DNA of 64,000 nt from Clitoria ternatea. Its lineage: Eukaryota > Streptophyta > Magnoliopsida > Fabales > Fabaceae. A program made the translations under genes and the position numbers. Every line of letters starts with the position of its first letter. Within the stretch, counting starts at the first letter, position 1. The notes below the pieces were generated by a model. It searched no databases and was not told the origin of the DNA. It saw nothing but the letters and a program-made list of their open reading frames with translations. This document shows, one piece after another, positions 1 to 11,200 of the stretch. The stretch is taken from assembly GCA_037962975.1 (NCBI GenBank), contig CM075669.1:116204501-116268500 (forward strand), given 5' to 3'.

Positions 1-2742
1 TTTCCGCATAATCTGCTGACACATGTACTTGCTTTCTGAGGCCATTGACGTGACATATTTTGCTACATTCAGTATCTTCGCTGATAAGTTATTAGGGGAT
101 CTTATCTCGCTGTGACTGAGAAACCTATAGTTATATAAGTGTTCTGTGAAAATGAACAATGATCCGTTATAGAGAAAATAAGTGGGGCGATTGTGAGATG
201 AGAACGGAAGGCCAGACATCGGATATACGGTGTGGTAATGTTGAACCAGGACACCGGTTTTCCTTACATGAGGTCACTCTGACGTCACAAGATCGGGGCC
301 GGTATCCAGACCGGATCATATATATATATAGTAACTAAATACTAGTGAAGTAAAAAGGGAACTAGACTTAGACTATGGATAATTAACCATTTAAGAATAG
401 TAATAAATTATAAATAAGGGTAACTAAAGAATGAACAAGCTTGAAGAAACAAGGGTCTAGTGTATTTAAAGTTAAGTATACAATTTAGTCCTTCAAGAAT
501 TAGATTAGATCAAGTTAGGAAGTAAGAGGATAGTTTATATACATATGATTAATAACTAGGTACTAAATAAATAAAAAGGTTGGGCTAGATTAGCTTAGAC
601 TAGTAATAATTTATAAGATATATTAACAAAGTCTAAATGTAATCATTATATCCAAAGGGGGAAATTATCTAGTTGACAGGAATGACAACTTAATTAAAAT
701 TATTAATAATTAGATGTAAATAATTAATAAGTATACTCACACCTATAACTTATAAATATACTTATACTACGCATATATTATACTTGTATGTGTAGGTACT
801 CACGACTGTTATATGCATCAATTAGTGTGAATCCGTAAGAATATTCTTAAGTATAGAGGTGATAGTTATAAAAAATAATAATACCTTATGATTAGTCTTA
901 AGAGAATAAATTGTAATATAGAATCAATTAGATAAAGTAATATGTGTCTGTTCGATGGATGAATTGCTTGATTGACTTCCGTATGTTTGATTGACTCATG
1001 TGAATTACTTGTTGGTTGTGATATGAATGCCTGAATAAAGTATGATGAATTAAACGAGCACGATGAGATGTATGTTTGATGAATATGTTTATTGAATAAG
1101 TGATATGTGCTTGATTGACTAACATGAATGATTATGTGGATCACGTGTTCTTGTTGGTATAATAAATTATATGAGTATGGTCAAATATATGATGAAAGGA
1201 ATGAATCTTATACGATGCATTGATAAAATTTTATACAAAGGATAAAAGCAAGAATATGTCTAGGTAGGGATCCTGATATGATATGACGATGAGATGGTAA
1301 TGCGCTAAGATGCAAGTTTGTACCCCGAGAAATGATAAGCATGTGTACTCAACCCTACTTTTATTTTTAATTATCGAAGGGATGTACTACAACTATAATA
1401 ACAACTAAAGATAATATTAACAGGTAAATTAGACAGGTAGCCAATAGCTAGTAGGAATACACCTATAGCATCAATACAACCCATATCCTTAGAATAGTCC
1501 TACCAAGTGTTGTCATCACTAGTGACTTGATAATTCCCTGACCAAACTTATTTTCTCTAAAAGATAATTGAAGAAGATTTAAGGGACAATATAAAATAAA
1601 CCCGATGTTAAGAATGAAAGTGGTTGTTGAGGGGACCTTACCGATGATGAACACGATGGGAAATGAAAGAATGTGTATGAGACATGCATCATTTACATAT
1701 GACATATGGAAACTAGAGTATACATCATGGGTATGCTGGAGGACATTCATGTTCGGTCTCTGAGGAGAACCTTGGGAGTACAACCATAACGGAAACCCAA
1801 CGACATCAGAGTTACGCCTGAGCCGGGTAAGATCATGCAACTTGGTGTACTTTGACTAAATGACGGGATGTAACTATGACCATGAAAAGCCATGTCCCAG
1901 TATGATATGATGATATGAGAAGGATCCATGTTGACTAGGACCTAAGAGTCCTTAGTACCTTGTGATGTAAGGGACTTGGCAGGCTTTGGTCACTCTAGTA
2001 CAGAAACATTGTGTTTAGGGGCAACCTGAATAGGACGGATTTTGATGATGATGATAACTATGAGATTGATGAGATGGAACTAGGCCCACATGCATTCATG
2101 ATGAACAATGAAAAAGATTATCTGAAAGTGATGAAACCCATGCATTGCATTACATGATACTGATATATTGTATGTGATTGTGATGTTTATTTAATATGTG
2201 AGTTATTCTAAAATATTAGCGTAGAATAAAGAGTGAGAGAAGAAGAAAGGGGAAACGATACATAGGACTGAATGGTGGCAGATAACTTAGAGAAATTAGG
2301 AACCCGAGACGAGAAAGGATTATGTGAGTACTTGTTTGGATGTTGTGGGAGGATGTCAGAAATGACAAACCTTCGATTGTATGGAAGAGAGACTTACCCT
2401 TACAATTTATTTTTGTAGACCTCTGTTTGGACCACACTTTACACCGTAGAGATCAGCGCAGACTTCGTATCCAGGAACAGATAGATTCTCCTTGGACCAA
2501 GGGTGATTATTATAGTTGATTTTCTTTTCCTGTTGAATAGGAACCTGCGTGCCCCTGATTTTCAGTATGTATAATGTGTTGAATATGACCATGTGTTGAA
2601 TATGACTAAGGCATATATAAGACATATGTTCCACCAAATTTATTGTACAAAAAAACTTCCATATTTTTCTAAATTTCGTAACCTTTTAGTTAAGTAGAAT
2701 GATCTAGTGGAAGAGATTGTTCTAGTTAACCGAGGGTGTTAC
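1..2742. repeat. Degraded non-coding LTR-type sequence
   Basis: I see no convincing gene here. The stretch is AT-rich, has only short random ORFs, and resembles the non-coding LTR interiors elsewhere in the window. Near 280-289 the sequence reads GACGTCACA, the reverse complement of the chromovirus LTR start seen at 5629. It is followed at about 300 by a weak likeness to a TGGTATCAGAGC primer site, so an LTR in + orientation may end there. A short AT microsatellite lies at about 319-331. The right limit near 2742 (GGTGTTACG) may be a decayed LTR terminus. Family and borders are inference. Confidence 0.35.
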
Positions 2743-3364
2743 GTAAGAAACAATATACAAATTTAGAACTATTATGTTCCTAATGTGCTGAATAGAAAAT
2801 AGAAAAATTAAACCTAGAATAAGTTATTATTGAAGGAAGCTAACAAACTTAAAAAATAAGCACACTTGGACCACCTAAAATTGAGATGGTCTCACCCAAT
2901 ATATGGAGCTTTAGGCTAATTAAAAAAATGAATTTAAATGGCAAGAATACAACACTACCACCACATGGATTCAAGTAATTGCCTATCAACCAAGATAAAG
3001 CTCTAAAGATGCACCAAACAAGACCTAGTTGGCTCTAAAAGATCAAGGCTTTTGACATTCAAATTTTAGAAGCTATAGTCGAATATAACATAGTGCACAA
3101 CAAGAATTCTAAAGCATATAATTGACCTACAAATTTGAAATTGAAAGACTCAAAACAATATACAAGACACTTATTGAAAGAAACTCAAAAGAAAGGCAAG
3201 ATCATGCATCTTTTTGGTATTTCTTTGAAACTTTTTGACAAAAGAAAGAAATGAGACTATGAACAACAAGATGAAATCTAGAAATTCCAGCAAGAAAACT
3301 TAATTAAATATATGAATTCAAGATGAAAAATTGAAAGCATACACTTTGGACTCTTGATACCACA
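2743..3364 (-). mobile_element. Non-coding internal leader of a minus-strand LTR element
   Basis: The stretch has no ORF of note. It lies directly next to the probable LTR at 3365-4215. On the minus strand it starts with TGGTATCAAGAG (about 3362 down to 3351), which matches the first eight bases of an initiator-Met-type primer site. It is therefore read as the untranslated leader of a minus-strand element whose coding part is missing. The left border is uncertain. Confidence 0.4.
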
Positions 3365-4215
3365 TGATGTAGCCCGAACTTCACTTTAGGGAGGTTTTGA
3401 ATCTAGTAAGCTTTCTCCTCTTAATTTTTTGAGACGTCTTTTCCTTCTTGGAGTAATTACATTCAAAATCTATGAAATAAAAGGGAAAAATGAAACTCAA
3501 AAATAAGGAAAAAGAGAAGAAACCTAACTATTTAAAAGGGAAGGATGATATGAGAGGTGAAAGGGTGGATGGTTGGATGATGAAGGAAAAGAATTATGGA
3601 ATGGAAATGGTTTTGGATGCCACCTTTGGGCAAGAAGGATAAGTCCTACTCACTACTCTAAGGGATAAAAGCCTAGAGATAAGATCTTGAAGAAGGCTAA
3701 AATCACTCTCTAGCCTAAGGGAGGAAGTTGCACAAAGTTTCTCATAAAAAGTAATTTTCATTCAAAATCTTAGGTGACTAATACAAGTGAAAGAAAGCCT
3801 TATATAGGCTAGATGGGAATTTGGTCATGCCTTGCTAAATAGGCTTCCCATAAGCTCCCAGGCCCTATTAGCTCAAAGTAGGGGAAAATGGCCAAATATC
3901 AGGCCTAAAATTAAGTACAAGGCCCAAAAGTGGCCCATTGACCATGAATGGCCCAAATTCTAACCTTAAAATGTATAAAGCCCTATTTTACACTTAAAAA
4001 CCTATTTCTCTAAAATATTACTTGAAAATAATGCATAGGTCTTCAAGTGCTCCTCCTTGGGCTTAGGCCCATGCAAAGTAGTAAGAAAGACAGCTAGGGT
4101 TTGCTAGGTGATGTCCTTAGCCTTTTTAGTCATTGCCCTTGTCAAGGGACGTTTGAATACCTCTAAACCCTTATCTAGGGTTGTGATGAGATCTTCCTTA
4201 GTTATATCCTCAACA
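3365..4215 (-). repeat. Probable 5' LTR of a minus-strand element (851 bp)
   Basis: The sequence starts TGATGTAGCC next to the primer-site-like TGGTATCA on the minus strand and ends TCCTCAACA, giving TG...CA termini. It includes a stretch rich in GGCCCAAAA words and a TATA-like TTATATAGG near 3813. A diverged relative of roughly 3590-4215 lies at about 29330-29960. The family is not recognised, and the partner LTR is not in the window. Confidence 0.45.
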
Positions 4216-4264
4216 CTTATTCTCTAAGTAAATTAGAGTACAATAAGGTTTTTAGCTACAAATA

Positions 4265-5623
4265 AGCTAAAGAAGTCTGAGATGCCCTTCAACGTAATTA
4301 TGAAGGCACCTCAAATATGAAGAGATCTAACAAGATACAGTTGAAAAAATAGTATGATATGTTCAAGATAGAGGATCATGAGACAGTAGACCAGATGCAA
4401 ACTTTGTTGAGGATATAAATGTCAAGCTTATTAGAAGTCTGCTAGAGAGATTTGATGTAAAATGCTCAGCTTTTAAGGAGGCAAAAGATCTTAACACCCT
4501 CACTCTTGATGAACTTCTAGGAGTGCTTAGAGTTTATGAGATGAAGCTTAAACAGAAGTAAGTGACTAAGCCTTCCTCTTCCAAAGGCATTGCTCTGAAG
4601 TCTGAGGATTTGAGCAAGAAGACCAAAGTTCTCAAGGTTGCAGAGTCTGCCAGTTCAGACACAGATTTTGGTGATAGTAGTGCAAATATAGACAAAGAGC
4701 TTGCTCCGTAACAAGGTTACATAGGCTGTTGAAGAAAAAAAAGACCTGAGAAGTTTCAGAGGAAAAACTATAAAGGTAAATCTCAATTTAAGTTTAATAC
4801 TTACAAATCTACCTTGGAATGTTTCAACTGTAGAAAAACAGGTCATATAAAGGTAGAGTATCCTCTATTGAACAAGGATAAGAAGGATAAAAAGAGAAGA
4901 GAAGATTCCTAAAGAAGCAAAATGGATTAACTACATGGGATGGTGAAGATTCATCCAGCTCAAGCGATTCTGAGGAAGAGACAGAGTCTGCTCAGATCTG
5001 TCTTATGGTTGATGTTGAACCAAACTCAGGCTAGTTCAAATGATTCAGAATTTGAAGAAGTAAGCTATTTTGAGCTTAAATAAAATTATGATCTTTTTTT
5101 TGATGATTTTTCCAAGTTATTGAAAAATTTTAAGAAATTAAAAATGAAACCTATTGATATGACCATTGATTATGAAAACCAGATTTCAAAACAAAAACAA
5201 AAAGATTTTGATAAGAATTTTGTAAATAAAATGGAAGAAAATGAAAGAATTCACCTTGAAGAGTTGCAGAGACTTAAACAAGAAAACCTTGTCTTGAAAA
5301 CCAATTTGGAAAACACCCAAGTATGTCACAACTCTTAAGCTGATGAAATCATCAAACTACAAAAGAAAGTAAGTTCACTTAGTATAGACCTAGGTAAGTT
5401 TGTAAATGACACTAAAAATTTGAACAAGCTTTTGGGTAAATCTCATTGTGGTCATAGCAGACCAAGTCTGGGTTATGTAAAGAAAGATGATCTCGAGTAA
5501 TCTTCACCTCCTTCATTTGTTTCGAAGAAATAGGAACATGTTAAATGTAATTATTCAAAAAGACATGGTCATGTAATTAATGACTGAGAAAAGAAAGAAA
5601 AGAAATGGAAAAATAACTAACCA
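4265..5623 (+). pseudogene. Copia (Sirevirus-like) gag pseudogene, 5' part
   Basis: Fragments in all three + frames translate to copia gag: a capsid-like segment at about 4270-4560, then a first zinc knuckle at 4819-4863 (CFNCRKTGH, with the last cysteine replaced by tyrosine). A charged, coiled-coil-like stretch includes the open frame 5120-5338. A second degenerate knuckle (CNYS...GHV) lies at about 5548-5580. Many stops and frameshifts are present. The order of a knuckle, a coil, an NLNKLLG-like motif and a second knuckle matches the intact Sirevirus gag at 38795-40465, so the two are probably related. The reading stops at TGTAG (5624-5628), where the Tekay element is inserted, and resumes at 15556. 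Confidence 0.75.
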
Positions 5624-5628
5624 TGTAG
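5624..5628. other. Target site duplication TGTAG (left) of the Tekay element
   Basis: The five bases TGTAG directly before the LTR start at 5629 are repeated directly after the LTR end, at 15556-15560. This perfect 5-bp duplication fixes both borders of the inserted element. Confidence 0.95.
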
Positions 5629-5835
5629 TGTGACGTCCTACGTCAATTTACCTTTATTTATATCCATTTAATTAATTTTCTCAATAAATTTTCGCATTTA
5701 ATAAAATTTAATTATTTCTCATTTCAAAATAATATTTATTTTCACTAAACATACTCAAAATAATAATTATATAGTTTGACAAAACCTTAGAATTCCCTTG
5801 ATTTAGAAAAGACTCAAAAATATGAAACAGGGGCC

Positions 5836-5917
5836 TGACGCTGCGCGCCATTCCTACGCGTAGCGTCAGCCCTCTGCTGCGCACCTCACGCTACGCGCCA
5901 GCCTCACGCGTAGCGTG
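5836..5917. repeat. GCTACGCG palindrome array near the LTR 3' end
   Basis: The array holds five copies of a GCTACGCG-type word, some inverted (CGCGTAGC), with centres at about 5843.5, 5860.5, 5879.5, 5893.5 and 5910.5. The first and fourth, and the second and fifth, are each 50 bp apart, so it is a 50-bp unit with a pair of words 17 bp apart. The copy in the other LTR is at about 13158-13239. Confidence 0.75.
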
Positions 5918-8021
5918 GGCATGACAGTGACAACACCTGATGCTGTTACACATTTAAGCCATTTTACTAACTTCTAACCTATCCAATTGGCCCGTTTTAG
6001 ATCCGATTGCCACGAAACTTCACGGGCCACATGTTTTCCCCATTCCGGAACTGTTGGCGCTATCCGTGCGCCAAAATTCCAACGCACGCGCAAGTTATAC
6101 GCGAAATGCATTTTAACCCAATTAGGTGCAAAACCCTTACACCAAACATCCTAAATGGATTCCAATGGACCAAAAGCCAATGCATCCAAATCCTAAATGT
6201 CATGGAAGACCTATTGATGCATTCTGGGGTTTCTTACACCCACCAAATCTTAATTTCACCTATCCGGTTCCTTAAACTCAATATCCAACTATATGCATAA
6301 CTTATCTAAATCAATCTAATCATCATCCTAACATCAATCACATAGCACACATATCAATCATGCATCAATACAACACCTGCCATCACATTCAACATTCACA
6401 CATGTCAATGGCTCCGTGCCATAATTCATCCTCATCAACAAGTCATCAAAATCACAACATGCATAATCATGGCAAGTTCATCACACATACTTTATCACCT
6501 ACCACGCACCATATTAATACATTATTTAATACACACTTAAACACATACACTCAAAATATTACATTCATTATATACATCTCCGTCCCTTGGCATCAAACTT
6601 CCTCTTGGCGCATCTCCGCAGCATTAGTATCCTCCCTGTCACTGGTCACTAAAATTAAACAACAGCAAGGGTGAGTGTTTGGAATATCATAATTAATATA
6701 GAACGAAGTATTAAACTTAACAATACCTACTACTCTTTGTTATTACATAATCTCTTTCGATTTCCTGCACTTATCCACGTCAATACAATTTCACACATAC
6801 ACATCAATCTTTAACTTATTCAAACTATACTTTCATTCATTCACATTTCACTTTCAATTCATAATTCATTTTCCATCATCAATCAATATAAGATTCACAT
6901 AAGTCACAACTGACTCTCATGTAATTTGACGCCTAGTATCCGGATACTAAAGGACTGGCCTTCAGCTGGGAGTCTGACTTGACATCCCGTGAACCCGACT
7001 TGGTTCACCGAGCCCGACTTGGCTCTCCACCTCAAGCACTGGGTCCGACTTGACCACTGGGTAGCTCAACTGGGCACAAAGACCACGGGAGCCAGAAAAC
7101 GAGGGGTATACATACCGTTGGCCATCCCATACCACATATTCACATATCATATCTCATAATCATAATATATCATCAACAAACCACATGTGCAACTACCAGA
7201 AACTGGCATGTGCTCACAATACAGGGCGACCGACTTGTCAAGCCCATCCATACAATGCTATTGCATATATCATCAATAATTCAAAATTCCACATTTTTAT
7301 TCATAATCAAATATACATACACCACTCAAAGTGGAAATATTACACATACATTTCACTTCCATCATTCCAATCTTTATTTCATTATATAATCAATTCAATC
7401 AATATATTTCTTTCATATTCAGCCGTTTAATCTCATTCCACATGCTCATATTTTCACAACTACTATATTCAGTTACTTTATGGTATTTATGACAACTCTT
7501 ATCAAATTCTTAAACTTCCCATAATCTGTTTTCATATCAATTCTAATTAATTATGACCCGAACACCCCCCTTACCTCTATTCCGAGCTCTGACAGTTTGC
7601 TCAAGGGGTGGATAGCGTCCTACAGCCGCTGGAATCACCGTTCCTCTTTCGCTTCCAACGTCCTCTTTGTCAATCGCTTGCCTAACACTCGTTCCGGCAC
7701 CTACGGTCACCGAAACATCAAATTAGTTAGTACGTTACCTTCCTTATACTTCCAAACTCATTACCCAAGCTTCACAAACCACTGAAACTCAGAATCAAAA
7801 CCCCAATCATCACATGCAAACTCGGATTTCATGAAGGGAAGGAGAAGAAACTAAAGATTAGAGGCCCTAGATGCCTTACCTTGGTTCCAAATTGCTTAAA
7901 ACCACTAAGAATCCAAGTTTCCCTCAAAACCCTAGCCAAATCGCCTCAGAGAAGAGAGAAAATGAAAGAGAGGGTTTACAGGTTCTGTTCTGTGTGACCC
8001 TATTATAAAACAGATCGCAAC

Positions 8022-8108
8022 GCTGGCGCTACGCGTCAGCCTGGCGCTACGCGTCAGCTCACTAAATCACACCTGACGCTACGCGTCCCATCCACGCTAC
8101 GCGTCAGG
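8022..8108. promoter_or_regulatory. GCTACGCGT array just upstream of the Tekay LTR TATA-like box
   Basis: Four copies of GCTACGCGT start at 8028, 8046, 8078 and 8096. The spacings are 18, 32 and 18 bp, so the period is 50 bp. In the minus sense the array lies just upstream of the TATA-like sequence at about 8000-8011, where U3 enhancer elements would be expected. A regulatory role is inference. The copy in the other LTR lies at about 15326-15412. Confidence 0.6.
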
Positions 8109-8251
8109 GTCCTGATACCATTTTCCTTAAAATTTCATTAAAACTCCTTTTTCCCCACTTAACATTTCATATACCATTTTCATTATAAGCCAAATAATAA
8201 TTTACTCATTTCCAATTTATTTTCTATTATCAAAACATCTGGGATGTTACA

Positions 8252-8264
8252 TCCATTCCCCCTA
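8252..8264 (-). other. Polypurine tract of the Tekay element
   Basis: On the minus strand the sequence is AGGGGGAATGGA followed at once by the 3' LTR. Its position next to the LTR and its purine content fit the plus-strand primer of reverse transcription. Confidence 0.85.
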
Positions 8265-8296
8265 AAAAGAGATTTCGTCCCCGAAATCAACGTACC

Positions 8297-11200
8297 TTAT
8301 TGGAAAAGATTTGGATACAACCGCCTCATATCGGATTCCAGTTCCCATGTATGCGTCACTCCATTTATATTTTGCCACTTCACTTTTACTAGGGGTACTT
8401 CTTTGTTTCTCAATCGTTTAGTTTGATAACTTTCAATACAAATAGGTGCGATCTCCACAGTCAAATCTTCTTTCAACTCAATGGAATCTTCAGGTACAAT
8501 CATCGAATCACAGGGAACATATTTTCTTAATTGTGAAACATGAAATACATCGTGAATATTTGTCAATGCACGGGGAAGATTCAATCTGTATGCTACTTCA
8601 CCAATTCGTTCCAATATTTGGTAGGGTCCAATATACTTTGGATTAAGTTTCTGGCTCTTCATCACACGGCCTACACCTTTAGTAGGTGACACCTTCAGGA
8701 ATACCCAATCTCCCACCTGAAATTCAAGTGGCCTATGACGATTGTCATAGTAACTCTTCTGACGGTCTTGTGCAATTTTCATCTTTTCACGAATTATTAT
8801 CACCTGATCATTCATTTCCTGAATTAACTCGGGTCCTAAATGGATTGCATCTCTATCTTCATTCCAACATAAAGGCGTACGACACCGTCTTCCATATAAA
8901 GCTTCATAAGGAGCCATCCCAATGCTACTATGATAGCTATTATTATAAGCAAATTCCACCAATGGCAGGTATCTCTCCCATGAGCCACCTTGCTCTAGTA
9001 CACAAGCTCTAAGCATATCTTTCAAGGTCTGGATTGTACGCTCAGACTGGCCATCTGTCTGAGGATGATAAGCTGAACTCAACCTTAGTTCAGTACCCAA
9101 TTCCTGCTGTAAACTCCCCCAGAATCTGGAAGTAAACCGAGGATCACGATCCGAAATAATACTTAAAGGTACACCATGCAATCTTACAATCTCCGTAATG
9201 TACAATCTAGCCAACCGGTCCAATGACCATTTCATATTCATAGCCAAGAAGTGAGCACTCTTGGTCAACCTGTCCACAATTACCCATATTGCATCACAAC
9301 CAGAACGAGTACGAGGTAACCCGGATACAAAATCCATAGTAATGCTTTCCCATTTCCATACTGGAATCTCCGGGGGTTGAAGTAAACCTGGGGGTCTCTG
9401 ATGTTCGACCTTACACTTCTGACACATCACACAAGATCTTACATATTCAATTATTGCTTTCTTCATTCCCGGCCACCAGAATTCTTTCTTTAAATCATGG
9501 TACATCTTAGTGATACCAGGATGGATACTTAAAGAACTTTTATGCGCTTCAGCTAATACAGCTTGTCTGAAATCGCCCTCTATGGGTACCACTACACGGT
9601 TCTTAAACCGCCAAATTCCATCCTTACTTTTGATTAATCCCATATCTTTGCCTCTTGCTTGAGTGTCAAGCAATTCCAGCAACTCTTCATCATCCTCCTG
9701 AGCCACAGCTAAGGATTCTAAGAATTCATTGGAGATTTTTAACATTCCAATTACCATCTGATCTGGGGCTTGAATGGATACCCCAATATTCATATCACGA
9801 AAGTCTTCTAACAATTCTTGTTCCTTGCCCATCAAGAAAGCTGCATGTAATACTTTTCTACTTAAGGCATCAGCCACAACATTCGCCTTACCAGGATGGT
9901 ATTTCAAATCAAAATCATAATCCTTAAGGTATTCCACCCATCTCCTTTGCCTCATGTTTAATTCCTTCTGATCAAACAGATACTTCAAACTCTTGTGGTC
10001 ACTGAATACCACAAAACGAGATCCATACAAGTAATGTCGCCAAATCTTCAATGCGAATACCACAGCAGCGAGTTCCAAATCATGAGTGGGATAATTCTGT
10101 TCATGCTGCCTTAATTGCTTAGAAGCATAAGCAATTACCCTATCATCCTGCATCAGTACACAGCCTAAACCAAACTTAGATGCGTCACAGTATACCACAA
10201 ATTCTTTAGTCACATCTGGTAATGCAAGCACAGGTGCAGTAGTCAAACACCGCTTCAGCGTTTGAAAACTCAGTTCACACTTTTCCGTCCACACGAATGG
10301 ATTCTCCTTTCTTGTCAATCGAGTCAAGGGTAGTGCAATACGGGAAAATCCTTCAATAAAACGGCGATAATAACCAGCTAATCCAAGAAAACTCCTAATT
10401 TCAGTCACTGATTTAGGCCTTTCCCAAGCTATAACTGCTTCAATCTTGGATGGATCAACAGACACACCATCACAAGAGATTACATGCCCCAAAAATTTTA
10501 CACTTGCTTCCCAGAAATCACACTTCGACAATTTAGAATACAACTTCTTTTCACGTAGCACTTGTAGAACAATTTGAAGATGTTGTGCATGCTCTTCCAC
10601 AGAATTTGAATATACTAGAATGTCATCAATAAACACCACGACAAATTGATCTAAGTAAGGTTGGAAAATCCGATTCATATAATCCATAAAGATAGCTGGA
10701 GCATTGGTTACTCCGAAAGGCATTACAACATATTCAAAATGTCCATATCGAGTCCGGAACGCCGTTTTCAGAATATCTTCCGACTTCACTCTAATCTGAT
10801 GATATCCAGATCTCAAATCAATCTTAGAAAACACCACAGCACCTCGTAACTGATCCAATAAATCATCAATTCGTGGTAAAGGATATTTGTTCTTAACCGT
10901 CAATTTATTCAATTGTCGGTAGTCAATACACATTCTCATACTGCCGTCCTTCTTTTTCACCAACAACACCAGAGCGCCCCAAGGTGAAGCACTCGGTCGG
11001 ATAAACCCCTTGCTTAGCAACTCATTTACTTGTTTCTTTACTTCAGCCAACTCCACTGAAGACATTCTATAAGGTGTACGGGACACAGGTTCTGCCCCGG
11101 GAATCAAATCAATAGCAAAATCAATCTCCCTGTTTGGAGGCAATTCCGGAATGTCTTCCGGGAATACATCAGGAAAATCACACACCACTGGAATATCTGC

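Larger units (their letters stand above)
5629..8251 (-). repeat. 3' LTR of the Tekay element (2623 bp)
   Basis: The LTR starts TGTGACGTCC and ends GGGATGTTACA on the + strand. It is non-coding; small ORFs inside it are also present in the other LTR and look incidental. In the sense (minus) direction a TATA-like TTTTATAATAGG lies at about 8000-8011, followed by a CT-rich stretch. Palindromic GCTACGCG-type arrays lie at 5837-5917 and 8022-8108. Confidence 0.93.

Noticed and set aside
6007..6674. Paired + ORFs of 97 and 104 codons, repeated almost identically at 13321-13997
   Set aside because: Conservation is explained by the two LTRs of one young element. The His/Thr-rich peptides match nothing, and the LTR is read on the other strand.
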